64,000 nucleotides of DNA from Gallionella sp. (GTDB lineage Bacteria; Pseudomonadota; Gammaproteobacteria; Burkholderiales; Gallionellaceae), in the NCBI GenBank assembly GCA_003153155.1, contig PLWV01000012.1, positions 16,578 through 80,577 of the forward strand, given 5' to 3'. Positions 1-8,873 of the stretch are shown in pieces. A program made the position numbers and the translations under genes. The notes beneath the pieces were generated by a model. That model searched no databases and was not told where the DNA came from. It was given only the letters and a program-made list of their open reading frames with translations. Positions within the stretch are counted from its first letter, which is position 1; every line of letters begins with the position of its first letter.

Positions 1-654
1 CTGTATGTGCCGCAATCGGCGGTGCGCGCTTATCAGGAAGCGGTCAACGATACTAGCGCGCTGAATAAGCGTATCAACGTATTTGCCGACAACTGGTCGC
101 GCTGGATTGCCGGTGCCAACGGCACGGCACTTGACCTGATCGCGGGACTGGGCGCGGGAACCGGTCCCAAGCTGGATTGGCGTCCGTGGCGCTGGCCGCT
201 GGCACTGGCCGCTGCGGTTCTGGTCATCAATGCCGCTGCCTTGAATATCGACTGGTGGCGCATGAAGGGCGAAACCAATTCGCTGCGCGCGGCCATGATC
301 CAGATCTACAAGTCGGCTTATCCGAAAGAGTCCGTGGTCATCGATCCCATCGCGCAAATGCAGCAGAAGATCGCGGCCGCCAAACGCGATTCGGGGCTGG
401 CTGCACCGGATGACTTTACGGCGATCACAGCGGCCTTTGGCGAGGCGTGGTCCAGCGCCGTAGTAGCGGCAGGCAAAACAACCGCGATTGCCGCACTCGA
501 ATATCACGAGCACAGCCTGTTCGTGCGCTTGAAGCCCGGTGGTGAAGCACCGACACAACAGATGAAAGCCGCGCTGGCTAAACACGATTTGGCGCTTGAC
601 CTTGCGCCTGAACAATCGGGCGCGGTCGTCTGGCAAATCAGGGGCGCGAAATGA
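1..654 (+). CDS. gspL: GspL, type II secretion inner-membrane protein (5' end outside window)
   Basis: The reading frame is open from base 1, so the N-terminal cytoplasmic actin-like domain lies to the left and only about 217 C-terminal residues are visible. A single membrane segment (about residues 63-84 of the visible part, rich in A, L and V and ending in DWW) is followed by a periplasmic ferredoxin-like domain, the usual GspL plan. GspL binds the ATPase GspE on the cytoplasmic side and GspM in the membrane. It overlaps gspM by 4 bases (ATGA), so the two are translationally coupled. The assignment rests on architecture plus order with gspM, N, D, E and F. Confidence 0.85.
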   Translation: MYVPQSAVRAYQEAVNDTSALNKRINVFADNWSRWIAGANGTALDLIAGLGAGTGPKLDWRPWRWPLALAAAVLVINAAALNIDWWRMKGETNSLRAAMIQIYKSAYPKESVVIDPIAQMQQKIAAAKRDSGLAAPDDFTAITAAFGEAWSSAVVAAGKTTAIAALEYHEHSLFVRLKPGGEAPTQQMKAALAKHDLALDLAPEQSGAVVWQIRGAK

Positions 655-1163
655 ATCTGACCGGTCTGTTGAATCAATCCAGGCAATCGTTCTCGGAATT
701 CTGGGCGGTGCGCGATGCGCGCGAGCGCGCGATGCTTGCTGTGGCTGCGCTGGTCGTGACAGTTGGCTTGGCCTACGCCTTGCTGATCGATCCTGCCCTG
801 TCCGGTCGCGACCAATTGAACAAAAATCTGCCCGTGCTGCGCCAGCAAGTCGCGCAGATGCAGGCATTGTCGAAAGAAGCTGCAGCACTTTCCGGAAAAT
901 CCGCTTCGCCGTTGATAGCGATGTCCAAAGAAAATATCGAAGCAGCGCTTGCGCGCAACGGCTTGAAGCCGCAAAGCGTGATGCTGACCGGCGACTTTGC
1001 GAAGGTGCAACTCGCCGCAGTCTCTTTTGCCGGCACGCTGAATTGGCTGGACGATATGCAAAAAACCGCGCTGCTTTCCGTGGTCGATGCCAATATCGTT
1101 GTGCTGGCTCAACCCGATATGGTCAATGCGACGTTTACGCTGCGCCAACAAGGAAAAGATTAA
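651..1163 (+). CDS. gspM: GspM, type II secretion inner-membrane protein
   Basis: A 170-residue protein with a short cytoplasmic N-terminus, one membrane segment (about residues 27-46) and a periplasmic domain, as in the GspM/EpsM family (usually 150-180 residues). Its start overlaps the gspL stop. GspM stabilises GspL and with it recruits the secretion ATPase to the inner-membrane platform. Sequence conservation in this family is weak, so position between gspL and gspN carries much of the weight. Confidence 0.8.
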   Translation: MNLTGLLNQSRQSFSEFWAVRDARERAMLAVAALVVTVGLAYALLIDPALSGRDQLNKNLPVLRQQVAQMQALSKEAAALSGKSASPLIAMSKENIEAALARNGLKPQSVMLTGDFAKVQLAAVSFAGTLNWLDDMQKTALLSVVDANIVVLAQPDMVNATFTLRQQGKD

Positions 1164-1173
1164 TGGGAACCCA

Positions 1174-1947
1174 TTGCGCCGCCTCGTGATATGGTTGCTG
1201 GCTGGGATTGCCAGTGTCGCGCTCACCATCATGGTGTTTTTTCCGGCGACCTGGATGATGGCTATGGTAGAAGAGCAGACCGCGGGCCGCTTGACGCTCG
1301 GGGACGCGCATGGCACATTGTGGCGCGGTTCGGCCTTCATCGGCGGCGCACCGAGTGGTAGCGATCCGGTAACGCCGCTGTTGCCGGGACGCTTCTCTTG
1401 GCGTTTGTCCCCTATGGTATTGTTCGGCAGTGTCGACGCCGAACTGGAAAACGCTGCGGCACTATCGCAACCGATCAAGGTGAAGGGCAACTGGCATCAA
1501 TGGGAAGTGAGTCCGGGAGCGATTTCATTACCGGCGGAACGATTGGCCGCTCTGGGCGCACCGCTGAATACAGTGCAGCCGTCCGGTCAAATGCGTTTAT
1601 CATGGGAACCGCTGCAATTGACGCAGCAGAATGGAAAAATCGAGATGGTCGGAGCGATGAATCTGGAAGTGAATGACCTCGCGTCGCGGATGTCGCCGAT
1701 CAAACCGTTGGGCAGCTATGATCTGGCACTCGACTGGCGCGGTCAACAGGCTCATGCGACACTTAAAACAATCAAAGGACCGATGTTGTTAAACGGTTCA
1801 GGAATGTTGAACAACGGACATTTGCAGTTTTCCGGCACGGCGCAAGCCGAGGCAGGACAAGAACAGAGGCTGGCAAATTTTCTGAATTTGCTGGGACAAC
1901 GCCGCAGAGAAGGCGACAAAGATGTTATCGCACTAGAGTTCAAATGA
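1174..1947 (+). CDS. gspN: GspN, type II secretion protein N
   Basis: The product has one N-terminal membrane anchor followed by a beta-rich periplasmic region typical of the GspN family (about 250 residues). No ATG is available near the gspM stop in this frame. I chose TTG at 1174, which lies behind a purine-rich stretch (aggaaaag, 1151-1158); GTG at 1186 is the alternative. The frame stays open further upstream inside gspM, but that part reads as a shadow. The stop overlaps the gspD ATG by 4 bases. GspN is an accessory, not universal, component of type II systems. Confidence 0.75.
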   Translation: MRRLVIWLLAGIASVALTIMVFFPATWMMAMVEEQTAGRLTLGDAHGTLWRGSAFIGGAPSGSDPVTPLLPGRFSWRLSPMVLFGSVDAELENAAALSQPIKVKGNWHQWEVSPGAISLPAERLAALGAPLNTVQPSGQMRLSWEPLQLTQQNGKIEMVGAMNLEVNDLASRMSPIKPLGSYDLALDWRGQQAHATLKTIKGPMLLNGSGMLNNGHLQFSGTAQAEAGQEQRLANFLNLLGQRRREGDKDVIALEFK

Positions 1948-4367
1948 TAAAAAATAAATTGCCAAAGAACAGAATGCCAGAAGCACTACAAAGACCGGCA
2001 GGGTGGCGGCGCTGGAGTGCAATGATAACGGGCATGGTAAATATGCTGCCCCTGATGATGAAACCCGCCATGCCCGTTTCCCTCTCCCCTGCCCTCTCCC
2101 GCAAGCGGGCGAGAGGGACAGGGTCTCGCTGTGCGAGTTTCACGATATTGTTGCTGTGCGCAGTGACGGGCGTGCAGCAGGCGCATGCGCAGGATCCGAA
2201 TAACTTTGGGCCGGGCACCCGTCCGAACACAAATGGGATCACCGGCACGAATGAAAACGCCGGCGCGAATGAAATCCCCGGCACGCACGCAGCCACGACC
2301 ACGAACGAAGCCGCGAGTGCAAATAAGGATATGGGCTCGAATAATGGCACACTCAATTTCGTCGATGCCGATATCGAATCGGTGATCGCGGCGGTCGGCG
2401 ATTACACCAACACGACGTTCATCATCGATCCCCGTGTTAAAGGCACGATCAACCTGGTATCCGAGAAGCCGCTCACCAAGGCTCAGGCATTTCAACTGTT
2501 GACCTCGGTGTTGCGCTTGCATGGTTACACGGTGGTGACCGGCAACGGCTATACCAAAGTAGTGCCGGAAGCGGATGCCAAGGTGCAGGCGGGCCCGATC
2601 CAGGCCGGTGCAGTGCGCGGCGACCAGATCGCGACGCAGATCTTTCATTTGAATTACGAGTCCGCAGCCAATCTGGTGACGGTATTGCGCCCGCTGATTT
2701 CTCCCAACAACACCATCAACGCCAACCCTGGCAACAACACGCTGGTCATCACCGATTACGCCGACAACCTGCTGCGGCTGGGCAAAATAATCGCGGCACT
2801 GGACGGTCCCGCGGGCAACGATATGGATATGGTGCCTATCCGTTATGCGATCGCCAGCGATATTGCGGTGATGGTCAATCGACTGCTGGAGTCGGGCGGG
2901 ACAGCCGGAGGCGATGCCGGACGCATCAGTGTGCTGGCATATCCACGCACCAATTCGGTCGTGGTGCGCGCGCCGTCCGAAGCACGCGCCAATCTGGCGA
3001 AAGTGCTGATTGAAAAACTCGACCAGCCGACCGCGCTGCCGGGCAATGTGCATGTGGTCTATCTGAAGAATGCCGAAGCGACCAAGCTTGCACAAACCTT
3101 GCGTGCCGTCGTGACATCGGATACTTCCGCGATAAGTTCGGCAACGCCTTCATCAACTCCATCGTCCGCATCAACTCCATCGTCCGCATCAACTTCATCG
3201 TCCGCATCAACTTCATCGTTCGCATCAAGCCAGGTGCCGTTGCCGAGCGGTGGACCGGCCGGATTCATTCAGGCCGATCCAACGACCAACACGCTGATCA
3301 TCACCGCCAGCGAGTCGGTCTACCGCAACTTGCGCACAGTCATCGACCAGCTTGATGCGCGCCGCGCCCAAGTCTATATCGAGTCGCTGATCGTCGAAAT
3401 GAATGCAAGCAAAGCGGCCCAATTGGGCGTGCAATGGGCCGCCTTGTCGGGAAATAGCACCAGCAATTATCGGGTCGGGGCATTGACCGGATTTGGTACA
3501 GGTGGCAATAATCTGATCAGCCAAGCCGCCGCACACTTAGCTCCCGGCGGTGTGCCACTGCCTCCCGGAAACGGCTTGACCCTTGGTATTTTTTCCCAGT
3601 CCGGCTTGGGCGCATTGGTCCATGCGCTTGAAACCGACACCAGCGCAAATATTTTGTCGATGCCCAACCTGATCACGCTGGACAACGAAGAAGCAAAAAT
3701 TGTCGTCGGCTCGAATGTGCCTTTCATTACTGGCTCGTATACGACGGTGACCTCGGCGGCCACGAGTCCGTTCCAGACGGTCGAGCGCCATGATATCGGC
3801 TTGACGTTGCGGGTGCGGCCGCAGATTTCACAAGGCGGCACGGTCAGGATGACGATTTATCAGGAAACGTCGGCCATTACGGATGCGACCAATCCAGCCG
3901 GGCTCATCACCAGCAAGCGCTCGCTCGATACCAACGTGCTGGTGGACGACGGGCAGATCATCGTGCTGGGCGGGTTGATCGATGACAACATTCAAGACAG
4001 CATCGAAAAAGTACCTGGCTTGGGTGATATTCCGATCATCGGTAATTTGTTCAAGTACAAGACGCGCAGTCACGTCAAAACCAACTTGATGGTGTTCTTG
4101 CGACCGACCGTGATACGCAACAATGAGCAGAGCGTGAATCTTGCGGGAGATCGCTACGATTTTATCCGCAATGCGCAAATCAACGGGCAACCGACTATCA
4201 TGTTGCCGAACATGGACGATCCGCAGTTGCCGCCGCTACTGGACGGCCGGATGGTCGGTGGCCCTATGTCCAAACAGGCTGAACCTGGCGCTCCAGCAAA
4301 CACGCAACCGGCGCTTCCACAAAACCCCGCTCCGCAACAACCGGCAGCGGCGGCGCCGCAGCAGTAA
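1944..4367 (+). CDS. gspD: GspD, type II secretin (outer-membrane channel)
   Basis: An 807-residue secretin that forms the outer-membrane gate of the secretion system. It has N-terminal N0-N3 domains from about residue 130, and a C-terminal secretin domain containing the conserved VPxxG-type stretch (NVPFITGSYTT) and the DGQIIVLGGL motif. The C-terminus is rich in Pro, Gln and Ala. The hydrophobic core of the signal peptide (SFTILLLCAVTGV) and a cleavage site (AHA|Q, near residue 82) lie far from the ATG. The preceding 60 or so residues are unusual and partly encoded by an intergenic-type repeat. A Ser/Thr/Ala spacer encoded by tandem repeats sits between N-domains at about residues 400-430. 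The start overlaps the gspN stop. Confidence 0.92.
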   Translation: MIKNKLPKNRMPEALQRPAGWRRWSAMITGMVNMLPLMMKPAMPVSLSPALSRKRARGTGSRCASFTILLLCAVTGVQQAHAQDPNNFGPGTRPNTNGITGTNENAGANEIPGTHAATTTNEAASANKDMGSNNGTLNFVDADIESVIAAVGDYTNTTFIIDPRVKGTINLVSEKPLTKAQAFQLLTSVLRLHGYTVVTGNGYTKVVPEADAKVQAGPIQAGAVRGDQIATQIFHLNYESAANLVTVLRPLISPNNTINANPGNNTLVITDYADNLLRLGKIIAALDGPAGNDMDMVPIRYAIASDIAVMVNRLLESGGTAGGDAGRISVLAYPRTNSVVVRAPSEARANLAKVLIEKLDQPTALPGNVHVVYLKNAEATKLAQTLRAVVTSDTSAISSATPSSTPSSASTPSSASTSSSASTSSFASSQVPLPSGGPAGFIQADPTTNTLIITASESVYRNLRTVIDQLDARRAQVYIESLIVEMNASKAAQLGVQWAALSGNSTSNYRVGALTGFGTGGNNLISQAAAHLAPGGVPLPPGNGLTLGIFSQSGLGALVHALETDTSANILSMPNLITLDNEEAKIVVGSNVPFITGSYTTVTSAATSPFQTVERHDIGLTLRVRPQISQGGTVRMTIYQETSAITDATNPAGLITSKRSLDTNVLVDDGQIIVLGGLIDDNIQDSIEKVPGLGDIPIIGNLFKYKTRSHVKTNLMVFLRPTVIRNNEQSVNLAGDRYDFIRNAQINGQPTIMLPNMDDPQLPPLLDGRMVGGPMSKQAEPGAPANTQPALPQNPAPQQPAAAAPQQ
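2080..2125. repeat. Intergenic-type palindromic repeat inside the gspD leader
   Basis: A C/T-rich stretch followed by a CTCTCCCGC...GCGGGCGAGAG hairpin, of the kind seen elsewhere in this window at about 7485-7510 and around 44955-45050. Here it lies in frame inside the gspD coding sequence and encodes residues running roughly MPVSLSPALSRKRARGTG, just before the hydrophobic signal core. Confidence 0.6.
3147..3230 (+). repeat. 18-bp tandem repeat within gspD
   Basis: About 4.7 copies of an 18-bp unit (tccgcatcaacttcatcg, with the first copy diverged and the last partial) encode a repeating six-residue Ser/Ala/Thr/Pro linker in the secretin. Copies are nearly identical, so copy number could vary by slippage in steps of six residues without changing frame. 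Confidence 0.85.
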
Positions 4368-4376
4368 TTCGCAGCA

Positions 4377-5816
4377 ATGAGTAATGCCGTGATGGATGCC
4401 CGCCTTCTACCCTACGCATTCGCCCGCGACTTCGCGCTGCTGGCACAGCGCAACGGTGCCGTGGATAGCTCCGTTGAAGTCTGGGTATCGGACGCAACCA
4501 CGCCTGGGGCGATCGCGGAAGTGAGCCGCTGTTTCGGGCGCATCAGGCTGAAATCAATGTCGCGCGTAGCGCTCGAAGCGGCAATCGCCAAAGCCTATGC
4601 CGGTTCGGGCGGCGACGCGGCACAGGTCATCGATGAATACGAATCCGATCTCGACTTGGCGAAACTGATGCTGGACATGCCCGCGATCGAAGACTTGCTG
4701 GAATCTGCCGATGATGCGCCGGTGATCCGCATGATCAATGCGCTGCTGACGCAGGCATTGCGCGAAGGCGCATCGGATATTCATATCGAACCGTTCGAGC
4801 AGATTTCGGTGGTGCGCTTTCGCATCGACGGCAGTCTGCGCGATGTGGTGCGGCCGAAGAAGGCGATCCATGCCTCGCTGATTTCGCGCATCAAGATCAT
4901 GGCGCAGCTCGACATCGCCGAAAAACGTTTGCCGCAGGATGGCCGCATCACCCTGCGCGTCGGCGGCAAGCCGGTCGATGTGCGGGTTTCCACCCTGCCC
5001 ACCGGACACGGTGAACGCGCGGTGTTGCGCCTGCTCGACAAGGAAGCAGGCCGGCTCGACTTGCAGAATCTGGGCATGAGCGCGGGGGTGCTGGCGCAAT
5101 TCGACAAATTGATCGCACAGCCGCACGGCATCGTGCTGGTCACCGGCCCGACCGGTTCCGGCAAGACCACCACGCTGTATGCCGCGCTATCGCGGTTGAA
5201 TACCACCAGCACCAATATCCTGACGGTCGAAGATCCGATCGAATACGAGTTGAACGGCATCGGCCAGACTCAAGTCAATCCGCGCATCGACATGACGTTT
5301 GCCAAAGCACTGCGCGCGATCTTGCGGCAGGATCCGGACATCATCATGATCGGCGAAATCCGCGATCTGGAAACTGCGCAGATCGCGGTGCAGGCATCGT
5401 TGACCGGCCACCTGGTGCTGGCGACCCTGCACACCAATGATTCGGCAGCGGCAATCACGCGTTTGCTCGACATGGGCATCGAACCGTTCCTGTTGTCGTC
5501 GTCGCTGCTCGGTGTGGTCGCGCAGCGTCTGGTGCGCAAATTATGTGAGCACTGCAAACGGCATGATGGCAAATTATGGCAAGCGGTCGGTTGCGACAAA
5601 TGCGGCCACACCGGCTATCAGGGTCGGGTCGGCGTGTATGAATTATTGCTGACCACCGATCAGATCCGCGCGCAAATCCATAACCGCGCATCGGAAGCCG
5701 AGATCCACGCCACCGCCCAGCAAGACGGGATGCGCACCATGCGCGAGGATGGCGAGCGCTGGTTGGCAGATGGCACGACGACGCAGGCGGAATTGATGCG
5801 CGTCACCAAGGCCTAG
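4377..5816 (+). CDS. gspE: GspE, type II secretion ATPase
   Basis: A 479-residue GspE/PulE hexameric ATPase that powers pseudopilus assembly. Visible elements are the N-terminal GspL-binding region, the Walker A loop GPTGSGKTT at residues 257-265, the Asp box around DPIEY, the Walker B stretch IMIGEIRD at 323-330, and a His box around LHTND. A tetracysteine zinc site is present (C390, C393, C406, C409), with a shorter insert than usual between the two pairs. The gene starts 9 bases after gspD. Confidence 0.95.
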   Translation: MSNAVMDARLLPYAFARDFALLAQRNGAVDSSVEVWVSDATTPGAIAEVSRCFGRIRLKSMSRVALEAAIAKAYAGSGGDAAQVIDEYESDLDLAKLMLDMPAIEDLLESADDAPVIRMINALLTQALREGASDIHIEPFEQISVVRFRIDGSLRDVVRPKKAIHASLISRIKIMAQLDIAEKRLPQDGRITLRVGGKPVDVRVSTLPTGHGERAVLRLLDKEAGRLDLQNLGMSAGVLAQFDKLIAQPHGIVLVTGPTGSGKTTTLYAALSRLNTTSTNILTVEDPIEYELNGIGQTQVNPRIDMTFAKALRAILRQDPDIIMIGEIRDLETAQIAVQASLTGHLVLATLHTNDSAAAITRLLDMGIEPFLLSSSLLGVVAQRLVRKLCEHCKRHDGKLWQAVGCDKCGHTGYQGRVGVYELLLTTDQIRAQIHNRASEAEIHATAQQDGMRTMREDGERWLADGTTTQAELMRVTKA

Positions 5817-5818
5817 GA

Positions 5819-5967
5819 TTAACAGGATGTTAAAAAACTACTGCGCTCGGCATAACTGTGTTGCTCAAGGGCTCAAAATGCTCATTTACTTATGTGTAAA
5901 TTCCGCTTTTTCGCCCTTTCGCGCCTCGTTCTGCCGTCGCTCGCGACGTTTTTCAACACCCTGTTAA
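5819..5967. mobile_element. MITE-like element with terminal inverted repeats between gspE and gspF
   Basis: A 149-bp non-coding stretch bounded by imperfect inverted repeats. The left end reads TTAACAGGATGTTAAAAAAC and the right end, reversed, TTAACAGGGTGTTGAAAAAC (18 of 20 match). It begins 3 bases after the gspE stop and ends 9 bases before the gspF start, so it splits an otherwise tight operon. No transposase is encoded, so a non-autonomous element is the simplest reading. The right end supplies the AAGGA that serves as the gspF ribosome-binding site. Confidence 0.65.
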
Positions 5968-5976
5968 GGATACGCC

Positions 5977-7197
5977 GTGCCAGCATTCAGCTATGAAGCC
6001 GTTGATGCGATTGGCGCTACCAAAAAAGGCGTAGTCAGCGCAGACAGTGCCCGTGCCGCGCGCGCAGATTTGCGCGCGCAGGGCCTGGTGCCGATTACGG
6101 TCGACGCGATTGCGACCCAGATCGACGAGGCGGGACTAACCAAACGCAGCGCATTCGGCGATCATCTGTCTACAATCGAGCTGGCACTGTTCACGCGCCA
6201 GCTGGCGAGTCTGCTGGAAGCCAGCCTGCCGTTGGAGCAGGCATTTTCCGCATTGCTGGAGCAAGCCGAACGCACCTATGTGCGTGACTTGATCGCTTCG
6301 ATACGCTCGGAAGTGATGGGCGGTGCATCGCTGTCCGATGCGCTGGCGCTGCATCCGCGCGACTTTGCCGACATCTATCGCGCGCTGGTCGCTTCCGGTG
6401 AACAGATCGGCCAATTGGCGCGTGTGCTGTCGCGGCTTTCCGACTACATCGAGCGGCGCAATGCGCTGGTGCAAAAGGTCAAGCTCGCGTTTACCTATCC
6501 GGCGATCGTCACCGTGGTGGCATTTTTGATCGTGATCTTTTTGCTCACCTACGTGGTGCCGCAGATCGTGTCGGTGTTTGCCAATACCAAACAAAAGCTG
6601 CCGTTCCTGACCACGGTGATGTTGGGCGTTTCGGATTTCGTGCGTAATTACGGATGGATCGTTTTGCTGGCTGTTGTAGCGCTGGGTTTCGCCTGGCATC
6701 GCGCACTAAAAGACCCCGCGATCAAGCTGCGCTGGCATACCTGGTTATTGAACGCACCGCTGTATGGAAAATTCGAGCGCAGCCTCAACACCGCGCGCTT
6801 CGCCAGCACACTGGCGATCACCACCGGTTCCGGCGTGCCGATATTGCGCGCGTTGCAAACCAGCCGCGACACCCTGACCAATGTCGCCATGCGCGCACAA
6901 GTCGAAGAGGCTGCGGGCAGTGTGCGCGAAGGCGTTGGCCTGGCGCGCGCGCTGTCGGCGCACAAACATTTCCCGCCGATGCTGATCCACATGATCCGCG
7001 CCGGTGAAGTCACCGGAGAATTGCCGGCGATGCTGGAGCGCGCCGCCAACGCGCAAGAGCAGGATCTGGAACGCCGCGCGATGACCATGGCCGGATTGCT
7101 GGAACCGGCACTGATACTGGCGATGGGCGTGGTGGTGCTGCTGATTGTGCTGGCCGTGCTGATGCCGATAATCGAGATCAACCAGTTGGTGCGTTAA
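5977..7197 (+). CDS. gspF: GspF, type II secretion platform protein
   Basis: A 406-residue polytopic inner-membrane protein with two tandem T2SF domains, each a helical cytoplasmic part followed by hydrophobic segments (about residues 170-195, 222-240 and 370-400). It is the core of the assembly platform that works with GspE. The GTG start at 5977 is preceded by AAGGA at 5966-5970, inside the end of the upstream MITE-like element. Length and the N-terminal FSYEAVDAIGATKKG stretch are typical. Confidence 0.93.
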   Translation: MPAFSYEAVDAIGATKKGVVSADSARAARADLRAQGLVPITVDAIATQIDEAGLTKRSAFGDHLSTIELALFTRQLASLLEASLPLEQAFSALLEQAERTYVRDLIASIRSEVMGGASLSDALALHPRDFADIYRALVASGEQIGQLARVLSRLSDYIERRNALVQKVKLAFTYPAIVTVVAFLIVIFLLTYVVPQIVSVFANTKQKLPFLTTVMLGVSDFVRNYGWIVLLAVVALGFAWHRALKDPAIKLRWHTWLLNAPLYGKFERSLNTARFASTLAITTGSGVPILRALQTSRDTLTNVAMRAQVEEAAGSVREGVGLARALSAHKHFPPMLIHMIRAGEVTGELPAMLERAANAQEQDLERRAMTMAGLLEPALILAMGVVVLLIVLAVLMPIIEINQLVR

Positions 7198-7230
7198 TAA
7201 AATGGAATGCTCTTTGAAATACAAAAAACT

Positions 7231-7564
7231 CCGTCATTCCGGCGTAGGCCGGAATCCAGCTTGTCATATAACTTCGCGTAGCGGACAAAGCCGTGTTTTG
7301 GGTGTTGTCCCACTGGTGGAACTACTAGCCATTCGACTGATGAAACTCCTAGCCATTCCACTAGGTTGTCAAAGAACGACAACCAAGTGGCTGGTTATAG
7401 GCTGCCAAAAAACGTCAGCCAAGTCGCTGGTTATGCGTGGGGATATTGTCAATTGTCTGGATTCCGGCACCCTCACCTCAATCCTCTCCCGCTTGCGGGA
7501 GAGGAGGCGATCGCTCTTTCCCCCTCTGGGGGAAAGTTGGATAGAGGGCAGGCCGGAATGACGG
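7231..7564. repeat. Composite intergenic repeat region between gspF and gspC
   Basis: This 409-bp gap between genes holds no convincing coding sequence. It is bounded by inverted copies of CCGTCATTCCGGC (7231-7243) and GCCGGAATGACGG (7552-7564), with a further CTGGATTCCGG copy at 7457. Inside are a ggttgtc...gacaacc hairpin near 7364-7385, a loosely repeated actag/ctagccattc motif, and a CTCTCCCGC...GCGGGAGAG palindrome at about 7485-7505. It looks like several repeat elements that inserted into each other. Confidence 0.7.
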
Positions 7565-7606
7565 CTGCTGTAAAGGCATCTGGGATGGACAATTAAAAGG
7601 AATGCA

Positions 7607-8068
7607 ATGAAACGCCTGCCCCTGATTGCAAGTTTTGTATTGTTCATCGCCTTGTGCGTATCGGCTGCGTATTGGGCGATGCAATTGTTCAAGCCGCCAA
7701 TGCGTGCGGTCGCAGCACCACCCCAGACGAAACAGCCTGCCCCAAGACTGGATGCGGCGGCGGGCTTGTTAGGCGGTCATTCGAATGCTGCCGTCGCCAG
7801 CAATTTTCAATTAAAAGGCGTGGTAGTCGCGAGCAATCCGGCTGAGAGTGTTGCGATACTGGCGGCTAACGGCAAGCCGGCGCAAGCGATCAGAATCAAT
7901 GCGGAAGTGGTGCCCGGTGTCACGGTCAAAGAAGTAAATCGGCGCTATGTGCTGTTATCGGAAGGCGGCGTGGTCAAACGGGTCGAATTGCCCGAAAATG
8001 CCAAAGCACAAATGAATGTAGGCAAATCAACCAATGCGACAGGCGCAGGCTCGCCACCGCGCCGCTAA
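7607..8068 (+). CDS. GspC-like type II secretion protein, short form
   Basis: A 153-residue protein with an N-terminal membrane anchor (about residues 7-27), a Pro/Ala linker, and a beta-rich domain starting FQLKGVVVASNPAESVAIL. This matches the homology region of GspC, the inner-membrane protein that contacts the secretin. The family normally continues into a PDZ or coiled-coil domain; here the protein ends in a short basic tail, so it is a PDZ-less form. Start ATG 7607 follows an AAAAGGA ribosome-binding site. It lies outside the main gsp run, separated by repeats. Confidence 0.7.
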   Translation: MKRLPLIASFVLFIALCVSAAYWAMQLFKPPMRAVAAPPQTKQPAPRLDAAAGLLGGHSNAAVASNFQLKGVVVASNPAESVAILAANGKPAQAIRINAEVVPGVTVKEVNRRYVLLSEGGVVKRVELPENAKAQMNVGKSTNATGAGSPPRR

Positions 8069-8232
8069 AGCACCGGCACGACGATAGTGTATGAATTATT
8101 TTGGAATATATTTTGGGGAATATATTTTGGCGGCAGCGCTAAAGGTATTAACTAATCGTGTCGGTTGCACAACCATGCGCTGATCGTAGAAAATACAAAA
8201 ACCCGAACAACACACGGTGTCTTTATCTCGTT

Positions 8233-8568
8233 ATGAAAATGATCAGTGACTTTCTGGACCGATACTTTTTGCCGGCTTTTCGCTGGCTCGCCCTGGTCGC
8301 GTGCATCGTAGTCGCGCTGAACTTTGTTGCCTTCTGGTGGTATTGGGAGGTTCAACTGCCGTCCTGGGGAGCAATACCCTCCAGACTAGAAACGCTCCAT
8401 GCTCGCCTTGTGTTGTTCTGGGCGGTTGCCGCACTGGCTTTTGGGGCAGCGTTCTTTGATTTGCTCAAGGTGCCAACCAAAGTGCGCCGCCGCTCGGTTG
8501 CGCTATTTTCTCTGGCGGCCGCTTGCGGTATTGCGCCTTACTTGATCAGGCATTTTCTGCTGACTTAA
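8233..8568 (+). CDS. Small inner-membrane protein of unknown function
   Basis: A 111-residue protein with three predicted membrane segments (about residues 16-38, 57-78 and 88-108). The upstream in-frame GTG at 8158 would add an uncharged-poor, unconvincing extension, so I chose ATG 8233. I do not recognise the family. The preceding bases (8098-8130) contain a short tandem repeat of a ttttgg(gg)aatata unit. Confidence 0.5.
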   Translation: MKMISDFLDRYFLPAFRWLALVACIVVALNFVAFWWYWEVQLPSWGAIPSRLETLHARLVLFWAVAALAFGAAFFDLLKVPTKVRRRSVALFSLAAACGIAPYLIRHFLLT

Positions 8569-8676
8569 TGGAGGCAGACGAACGCGGTCACATTAAATCG
8601 TTGCGGTTCCTCTGCTCATCATCTCTGCATGCTGCAATGGCTCATTGCTACGCTCTGAGACATCCGGACTCATTTA

Positions 8677-8822
8677 GTTTCGTAGGTTGGGTTAGCGTTT
8701 TTTCCCCGCAAGGGGGAGGCCGTGGTTGTATAGCCGACAAGTCGGCAACAACCACGCACTGGGTAACCCAATATAGCGCACGTTGGGTTACGTGATGAGG
8801 CCGCTAACGCAACCTACGAAAC
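8677..8822. repeat. Inverted-repeat cassette enclosing a 43-bp hairpin repeat
   Basis: Outer 21-bp arms at 8677-8697 and 8802-8822 are reverse complements with one mismatch. They enclose a 43-bp unit (8716-8758) that recurs at 44985-45027; it folds as GTGGTTGT...ACAACCAC with an inner CCGA/TCGG stem. A cttcgacaagctcaggg-type repeat follows at about 8829. This accounts for most of the roughly 300-bp gap between the flanking genes; no gene is seen in it. Confidence 0.7.
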
Positions 8823-8873
8823 TGCTACCCTTCGACAAGCTCAGGGCGAACGGCTGATTAAATCGGCGTTTTC

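Noticed and set aside
504..1490. Long minus-strand open frame across gspM/gspN
   Set aside because: It lies opposite well-supported gsp genes, has no ribosome-binding site and reads as a shadow of GC-rich codons.
1986..3095. Long minus-strand open frame across gspD
   Set aside because: Opposite the secretin; the protein is His/Arg/Gln-rich with no family resemblance, as expected of an antisense shadow.
7202..7561. Open frames in the gspF-gspC gap
   Set aside because: They run across palindromic repeats; the predicted peptides include the usual repeat-encoded pieces and nothing else.
8523..8795. 90-codon frame after the small membrane protein
   Set aside because: It covers the inverted-repeat cassette and hairpin repeat.
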